This document shows positions 5,924 to 10,070 of a stretch of DNA of 10,070 nt, in pieces. The stretch is from Chitinophagaceae bacterium (GTDB lineage: Bacteria; Bacteroidota; Bacteroidia; Chitinophagales; Chitinophagaceae): the NCBI GenBank assembly GCA_947452875.1, contig CANGEZ010000058.1, positions 1 through 10,070 of the forward strand. The letters are read 5' to 3'. The position numbers and the translations under genes are program-made. Below the pieces are notes generated by a model. It had not been told where the DNA came from. It saw only the letters and a list, made by a program, of their open reading frames with translations, and did no database searches. Within the stretch, counting starts at the first letter, position 1. Every line of letters begins with the position of its first letter.

Positions 5924-6949
5924 ATGAGAAAAATCTTTCAACTTATTGGTTTTGTTTTGTTTGGATTAAATGTACAAGCACAAGATCCACATTTTTCACA
6001 ATTTTTCGCATCACCACTTACTTTGAACCCGGCTTTTACGGGAAAATTTGAAGGGGTTTGGCGAGTTGCAGCAAATAATAGAAATCAATGGGTGTCAATA
6101 CCTAAAGCATATATTACTTCAAGTGCATCTGTTGATTTCCCAATCATGAAAAATAAAATCCCTGAAGGAGATGTTTTTGGTGTTGGAATTTCAGGTTTAA
6201 CGGATGCTAGTGCAAATGGAGCACTTAAATTAAATTATGGTTCAGTGTCACTATCTTACCACAAAGCTCTTGATGAAAGTGGTTACAATACCATCGGAGC
6301 TGGATTCCAGGGCACTTATTCTAATCTAGTTTTAAATACAAGTCAGCTATTTTTCGAAGACGAATTAACTCAAAATGGATTTGTTCATGGTACATCAAAT
6401 GACTATTTAGGAACTACTGCACTTACCAATGGCAATAACTCAAGAAATTACTTTGATATGAATGCCGGTTTGTTGTACTCAGGTTCCAGCAACGGTGAAA
6501 ACAATTATTACATTGGTCTTTCGATGTATCATATCAATCGTCCAAAATTAAGTTTCAAACAAAATAACAATTGGTATTTGAGTAACAGAGCTACAATTCA
6601 TGGTGGTGGCTCATTTGCCATATCTGATGTAGTTGGAGTAAATGTTTCATTCATTCAACAATTTCAAAACAAAGCCAGCGAAACTGTTATTGGTGGTACA
6701 CTATCCATTAATGCAAATGGAGACGATGAAAAACCAACAAATGTTTATGTGGGTTCTTGGATGCGTGTAAACGATGCCGTTATACCCTATTTAGGTTTAG
6801 AAATTGGAGGGCTTAGAATTGGTGCTACTTACGATGTCAATATAAGCGGCTTGAAATCTGCAACCAATAGTGCAGGTGGCACTGAATTCTCCATCATCTA
6901 CATCAAACGTCCACCGGAAAGCAAGGGCATTCCTTGTCCAAGGTTTTAA
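5924..6949 (+). CDS. PorP/SprF family type IX secretion system membrane protein
   Basis: A 341-residue protein with a signal peptide (MRKIFQLIGFVLFGLNVQA, cleavage before Q20). It continues with the family hallmark 'QDPHFSQFFASPLTLNPAFTG' split at residues 20-39 and G40, and ends in the typical 'PCPRF'. The body is rich in Gly, Asn, aromatic and beta-strand-like segments ('GVGISGL', 'NYYIGLSMYHINRPKLSF', 'PYLGLEIGGLRIGATYDV'), fitting an outer-membrane beta-barrel. In Bacteroidota, PorP is part of the T9SS, while SprF-like paralogues usually sit beside a very large exported adhesin and help it reach the surface. Here neither that partner nor core T9SS genes (porK/L/M/N) are adjacent, so this is an orphan paralogue of unknown client. 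The ATG at 5924 was chosen because it starts the signal peptide. It appears to be transcribed alone. Confidence 0.92.
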   Translation: MRKIFQLIGFVLFGLNVQAQDPHFSQFFASPLTLNPAFTGKFEGVWRVAANNRNQWVSIPKAYITSSASVDFPIMKNKIPEGDVFGVGISGLTDASANGALKLNYGSVSLSYHKALDESGYNTIGAGFQGTYSNLVLNTSQLFFEDELTQNGFVHGTSNDYLGTTALTNGNNSRNYFDMNAGLLYSGSSNGENNYYIGLSMYHINRPKLSFKQNNNWYLSNRATIHGGGSFAISDVVGVNVSFIQQFQNKASETVIGGTLSINANGDDEKPTNVYVGSWMRVNDAVIPYLGLEIGGLRIGATYDVNISGLKSATNSAGGTEFSIIYIKRPPESKGIPCPRF

Positions 6950-7016
6950 TCAAATCCCCGAAGATTATTGTTTCATTAATTGTATTGGTTCAATCCGATA
7001 AGCATTAGTTTTCATT

Positions 7017-7790
7017 ATGCTCAAAGAAATCATCATCTCCATACAATCTTATTTTGAAGCCCATCAGTTTATTAAAAAAAATAAACTCTGGAAATGGATT
7101 TTGATACCCGGACTTTTGTATTCGATTTTATTCGTAGTTGGATTTTATTTCTTCTGGCATTCTAGCAATAATGCTACAGCTTGGATGCTTACTAAGTTTG
7201 GTGTAAAAAAATGGCTCGATCATATGGAAGGCACTTGGCTGAGTTTCTTTTTCATCATCGGTCAGATTTTCATACACTTACTCTTACTGATTTTCTATTT
7301 CTCGTTTTTCAAATTTATGTTTCTCATAATTGGCTCGCCAGTATTTGCTTACCTAAGTGAGAAAACAGAAAGCATCTTGATAGGCAAAGATTTTCCTTTC
7401 AGCTTCCCCCAATTGTACACAGACATTATAAGAGGAATTAGAATTGCATTGCGAAACATGTCATGGCAAACCATTTATATGCTGGCCTTGCTGATTGTTT
7501 CATTGATTCCATTGATTGGATGGATTACTCCACTTGTCGTGTTTTTTCTTGATTGTTATTATATGGGATTTTCCATGCTGGATTATAGCAGCGAAAGAAA
7601 CAAACTTGATGTCAACGCCAGTATTGATTTAATTGGCCATCACCGTGGACTCGCTATTGGCAATGGGATGGTGTTTTATCTATTTCATTTTGTTCCCATA
7701 ATCGGCTGGTTATTTGCGCCAAGCTATGCAGTAATTGCTGCAACTTTAAGTCTACACAAAGCCAAAGAAACCAACGTAATCAATAGCTAA
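7017..7790 (+). CDS. EI24 domain-containing (CysZ-like) membrane protein
   Basis: A 257-residue integral membrane protein of the EI24/CysZ family (COG2981). Hydrophobic segments lie at about 28-47, 74-105, 151-180 and 214-244. Family features include 'GSPVFAYLSEKTE' (106-118) after the second segment and, near the end, 'HHRGLAIGNGMVFYLFHF' followed by 'VPIIGWLFAPSYAVIAATL'. E. coli CysZ is a sulfate transporter and mammalian EI24 is an ER/autophagy protein; with no cysteine-synthesis gene nearby, sulfate transport here is not supported and the substrate is unknown. Its stop overlaps the next gene's start (TAATG at 7788-7792), so the two are almost certainly translated from one message. The gap of 67 bases after the PorP-like gene has no terminator, so read-through is possible. 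Confidence 0.85.
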   Translation: MLKEIIISIQSYFEAHQFIKKNKLWKWILIPGLLYSILFVVGFYFFWHSSNNATAWMLTKFGVKKWLDHMEGTWLSFFFIIGQIFIHLLLLIFYFSFFKFMFLIIGSPVFAYLSEKTESILIGKDFPFSFPQLYTDIIRGIRIALRNMSWQTIYMLALLIVSLIPLIGWITPLVVFFLDCYYMGFSMLDYSSERNKLDVNASIDLIGHHRGLAIGNGMVFYLFHFVPIIGWLFAPSYAVIAATLSLHKAKETNVINS

Positions 7791-8485
7791 TGTCAACTGT
7801 TTATCTCATACCTTGTTTTCTTGCAGAAGATGCAAAAGAAACGATTCCTCCTTATGTAATTGATGCCGTAAAAAACTGTGAAGTGATCTTTGCAGAAAAT
7901 GAAAGAACAACAAGACGTTTTCTTAAAGCCATGGATAATACAATTGTCATCGATAATTTCGAATGGCATACGATACATAAAGCAGAGGCAGAACAAATTA
8001 GTACATTTAAAAGCGCTATTTCAAAAGGAAAAAATATTGCCATCATCAGTGAAGCCGGTTGCCCTGGTATTGCCGATCCCGGACAAGTACTTATTGCAGT
8101 TGCACAGGAAATGAAATGTATTATAAAACCTCTCGTTGGGCCAAGTTCAATTTTGCTCGCCTTAATGGCTAGTGGATTGAATGGACAACAGTTTGAATTC
8201 GTAGGCTATTTACCCATCGATAACACAGAAAGAATAAAAAAAATAAAATCACTCGAAATAGAATCATCCAAAAACAACAGCACCAAAATATTTATTGAAA
8301 CGCCATATCGCAACAACCAATTATTAGAATCATTACTGCAACAATGCGAGGGCAAAACAAAAATCTGCATCGGTGTTGATATAACGGGAAAGCATGAACG
8401 AATTGAAACCAGAACGGCAAATGCATGGAAACAGAACAAACCAGAGTTACACAAAATCCCCGTCATATTTTTATTACAAGCCTAA
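7790..8485 (+). CDS. SAM-dependent methyltransferase, short RsmI-like (tetrapyrrole methylase fold)
   Basis: A 231-residue predicted cytoplasmic methylase. It shares the RsmI block order: N-terminal 'VYLIPCFLAED' (RsmI has LYLVPTPIGN), 'AENERTTRRFLK' (35-46; RsmI AEDTRHTRKLL), the SAM-site motif 'ISEAGCPGIADPG' (86-98), 'PLVGPSSILLALMASGL' (114-130), 'FVGYLP', 'IFIETPYRNNQLLESLL' and 'GVDITGKHERIETRT'. RsmI 2'-O-methylates C1402 of 16S rRNA. This protein departs at several signature spots (PCFLAED for PTPIGN, AGCPG for AGTPG) and lacks the roughly 50 C-terminal residues of E. coli RsmI (about 286). It may be a Bacteroidota-type paralogue with another target, so I give no symbol. It is translationally coupled to the EI24 gene. 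Its end lies 6 bases from the end of the opposing M28 gene. Confidence 0.85.
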   Translation: MSTVYLIPCFLAEDAKETIPPYVIDAVKNCEVIFAENERTTRRFLKAMDNTIVIDNFEWHTIHKAEAEQISTFKSAISKGKNIAIISEAGCPGIADPGQVLIAVAQEMKCIIKPLVGPSSILLALMASGLNGQQFEFVGYLPIDNTERIKKIKSLEIESSKNNSTKIFIETPYRNNQLLESLLQQCEGKTKICIGVDITGKHERIETRTANAWKQNKPELHKIPVIFLLQA

Positions 8486-8491
8486 TTTCAT

Positions 8492-9865
8492 TTAGAAACC
8501 ATACTGATCAACCAAATAAGCAAATGCTGCTAAAGCAAACGCGCCTAGATTAAGCTCTCTTTTACTTACCGCTTCAAATACATCTGTTTTGGCATGATGT
8601 ACATCAAAATAACGTTGACTATCTGGACGTAATTCCGCTAACGCTGTTCCTAATTCTTTCAATGAACCGATGTCAGAACCACTGCCATCATTAGAGAATT
8701 TATTGATATCGTAGTCTTCAAAAAAATGTTTCCATGAAATGACTTTTGCAAATTGTGAAGTTGTCATGTCAGTTCCAAAACCGCTAGGACTAAATCCACC
8801 AGCATCGCTTTCTACGGCAAATACATGCTTCTCTTTATTTTCCTTTGCCGCTTTGAAATAAGCTTCTTCGCCCCTGCTGCCGTTTTCTTCGTTCATGAAC
8901 ATCACAATTCTTAACGTCCTTTTTGGTTTGTATCCAATCGACTTGAATGTTCTTAATAATTCAATAGACTGAGCACATCCAGTGCCATCATCATGCGCGC
9001 CTTCTGCTAAATCCCAGCTGTCTAAATGACCGCCAACGGTGATGATTTCATTTGAAAATTCAGTACCTCTGATTTCTCCAACGACATTGGCAGAAGGAAC
9101 ATCCGCTAACATTTCACAAGATGTTTTAAACCAGCCTTTAATTACTTTATTATTTTTTAATTGGGCGCTTATCCATTCTGCATCATTTGTACTGATAGCC
9201 ACCGCAGGAATTTTTGGAAATGAATCATTATAACTCATCACTCCTGTGTGCGGGTAATCGTCGGCGTTACTTGCCAATGAACGAACCATCGCTCCTATAG
9301 CTCCGTATTTCGCCGCTTCAGAAGGACCGCTCCATCTGGCAACTCCACTTTCACCATATGCATGAAATGTATATAAGTAAGTTGGGTTCATGGGAATATT
9401 GAGGAATACTATTTTCCCTTTGATATTTTTTTCACCCAATTCTTTAATTTGTTGTATGGATTTCACTTCGATGATTTCTGCGCTCACACCATTTTTAGAA
9501 CTTCCTTTAGAATTACCCAATGCACATAATTTCAATTGTCTTTTTTCTCCATTCATCAATGTAACATAACCTGATTCTTTTTCGCCCCGAACCCAATGCG
9601 GTACCATGCAAGGTTGCAAATAAACGGTGTCCGCACCTGCTTCTTTCATCATTCTGGCTGTTTCAATAACTGCCTTAGCTGCGTTTGCAGATCCACTCAA
9701 ACGAGGTCCGATTTTTTTACATATAAAACGAAGATCTTCATACGCATTGGCATTCGTCATCACTTCATTGAATATTTGTTTGATAAACAATGAATCCTGT
9801 TGCTGCGCGCTAACTGATTGACAAATGACAGTCAATAGCAAAAGAAAATAAATTCTGTACTTCAT
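8492..9865 (-). CDS. Secreted M28 family metallopeptidase
   Basis: A 457-residue zinc exopeptidase, probably periplasmic or exported. A signal peptide occupies residues 1-20 (hydrophobic core then SVSA-QQQ). A PA-like insert spans about 125-245 ('GKIVFLNIPM', 'AAKYGAIGAMVRSLAS', 'IPAVAISTNDAEWI'). The M28 catalytic domain carries the expected ligands: 'GGHLDSWD' (H280, and D282 of the catalytic H-x-D), bridging D292 in 'AHDDGTG', 'NEENGSRG' with catalytic E326 and ligand E327, 'ESDAGG' (D354) and 'DVHHAKTD' (H424). The architecture resembles plasma glutamate carboxypeptidase/carboxypeptidase Q (PGCP), which splits dipeptides; specificity here is inferred. No T9SS C-terminal sorting domain is visible, since the protein ends 'AYLVDQYGF' at the end of the catalytic domain. 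It is complete. Confidence 0.94.
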   Translation of the reverse strand: MKYRIYFLLLLTVICQSVSAQQQDSLFIKQIFNEVMTNANAYEDLRFICKKIGPRLSGSANAAKAVIETARMMKEAGADTVYLQPCMVPHWVRGEKESGYVTLMNGEKRQLKLCALGNSKGSSKNGVSAEIIEVKSIQQIKELGEKNIKGKIVFLNIPMNPTYLYTFHAYGESGVARWSGPSEAAKYGAIGAMVRSLASNADDYPHTGVMSYNDSFPKIPAVAISTNDAEWISAQLKNNKVIKGWFKTSCEMLADVPSANVVGEIRGTEFSNEIITVGGHLDSWDLAEGAHDDGTGCAQSIELLRTFKSIGYKPKRTLRIVMFMNEENGSRGEEAYFKAAKENKEKHVFAVESDAGGFSPSGFGTDMTTSQFAKVISWKHFFEDYDINKFSNDGSGSDIGSLKELGTALAELRPDSQRYFDVHHAKTDVFEAVSKRELNLGAFALAAFAYLVDQYGF

Positions 9866-9882
9866 GGAGATTTAATTATCAG

Positions 9883-9890
9883 CAAACTTA
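9883..9890 (-). promoter_or_regulatory. Candidate -7 element for the M28 peptidase gene
   Basis: On the minus strand this reads TAAGTTTG, a full match to TAnnTTTG, 17 bases before the start at 9865, implying a leader of about a dozen bases. The -33 region is AT-rich without a clear TTTG. Confidence 0.5.
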
Positions 9891-9911
9891 AATAAAAGCG
9901 GTAGAATAATT

Positions 9912-9953
9912 AATGTAAAATATCGAATGTAAAATATTAAATGTAAAAGTTGG
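9912..9953. repeat. 14-bp tandem repeat, three units, upstream of the M28 gene
   Basis: Units at 9912-9925, 9926-9939 and 9940-9953 all begin AATGTAAAA; the first two continue TATCG and TATTA, the third GTTGG. The tract lies 22 bases beyond the candidate -7 element, so it covers and extends past the -33 region. It could be simple slippage DNA or a repeated protein-binding site. Confidence 0.75.
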
Positions 9954-10008
9954 ATTTAGGAAATCAAATTTTCATTTTCTCATGAATTAAAATACATCAC
10001 CCCCCAAC

Positions 10009-10041
10009 CTTCGTGTTACTTTGTGCCTTCGTGCCTTTGTG
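10009..10041. repeat. Alternating CTTCGTG/CTTTGTG repeat tract
   Basis: Four 7-base units alternate: CTTCGTG (10009), CTTTGTG (10019), CTTCGTG (10027), CTTTGTG (10035), separated by TTA, C and C. The tract is noncoding and stands out as GC-richer than its flanks, with a C-run just before it (10000-10005). The remaining noncoding bases from 9954 to the window end are AT-rich, and I see no gene there. Confidence 0.75.
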
Positions 10042-10070
10042 GCTGAAAAATAAATAATAAGAAAGTAAAA

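Noticed and set aside
6985..7013. Promoter for the EI24 gene (TTG at 6985, TAGTTTTC at 7006)
   Set aside because: The spacing is acceptable, but the -7-like element ends only 3 bases before the start codon, so the message would be nearly leaderless; the match is too weak to list.
1..10070. CRISPR array, tRNA/rRNA genes, phage or defence genes
   Set aside because: No regularly spaced identical repeats with unique spacers, no cloverleaf or rRNA sequence, and no integrase, Cas, toxin or restriction-type proteins were seen on either strand.

Overview
The window looks like ordinary chromosome from a Bacteroidota bacterium, most likely near the Chitinophagaceae/Sphingobacteriia (inference). Evidence: a PorP/SprF-type type IX secretion protein beginning 'QDPHFSQF' after its signal peptide; an S9 (DPP IV-type) and an M28 secreted peptidase, both with signal peptides ending in A-Q; the near absence of Shine-Dalgarno sequences; -7 elements resembling the Bacteroidota consensus TAnnTTTG before several starts (TATTTTTG, TAAGTTTG, TATCTTTA); AT-rich codon use; and intergenic gaps filled with degenerate short repeats.

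Layout. (1) 1-1427, minus: N-terminal two thirds of a secreted DPP IV-family peptidase, cut by the window edge. (2) 1535-1918, plus: a small S4-domain RNA-binding protein of the Hsp15 type, divergent from the peptidase. (3) 1919-2098: three copies of a C-run/G-run element, one inverted and two in a 61-bp direct repeat, ending 9 bases before trmD. (4) 2099-4424, plus: trmD (tRNA m1G37 methyltransferase) and ade (adenine deaminase), 19 bases apart. (5) 4421-4840, minus: a small unrecognised lipoprotein whose stop codon overlaps that of ade. (6) 4981-5631, plus: upp (uracil phosphoribosyltransferase). (7) 5632-5923: noncoding, with a 7-bp-to-9-bp repeat tract, a 10-bp-stem hairpin and AT-rich simple sequence. 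(8) 5924-6949, plus: a PorP/SprF-family protein without the usual large partner. (9) 7017-8485, plus: an EI24/CysZ-like membrane protein and a short RsmI-like methylase, joined by a TAATG overlap. (10) 8492-9865, minus: a secreted M28 metallopeptidase. (11) 9866-10070: noncoding, with a three-unit 14-bp tandem repeat and an alternating CTTCGTG/CTTTGTG tract.

How the genes fit together. Several are housekeeping: translation (trmD, the S4 protein, perhaps the RsmI-like methylase) and nucleobase salvage (ade converts adenine to hypoxanthine, upp converts uracil to UMP). Two exported peptidases, one lipoprotein and one outer-membrane T9SS-type protein belong to the cell envelope and could support peptide scavenging. 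I see no integrated pathway, phage, transposon, CRISPR array, toxin-antitoxin pair or defence system. No new gene system is evident. The least explained material is the set of unrelated degenerate repeats in the noncoding gaps, which deserves a genome-wide comparison.
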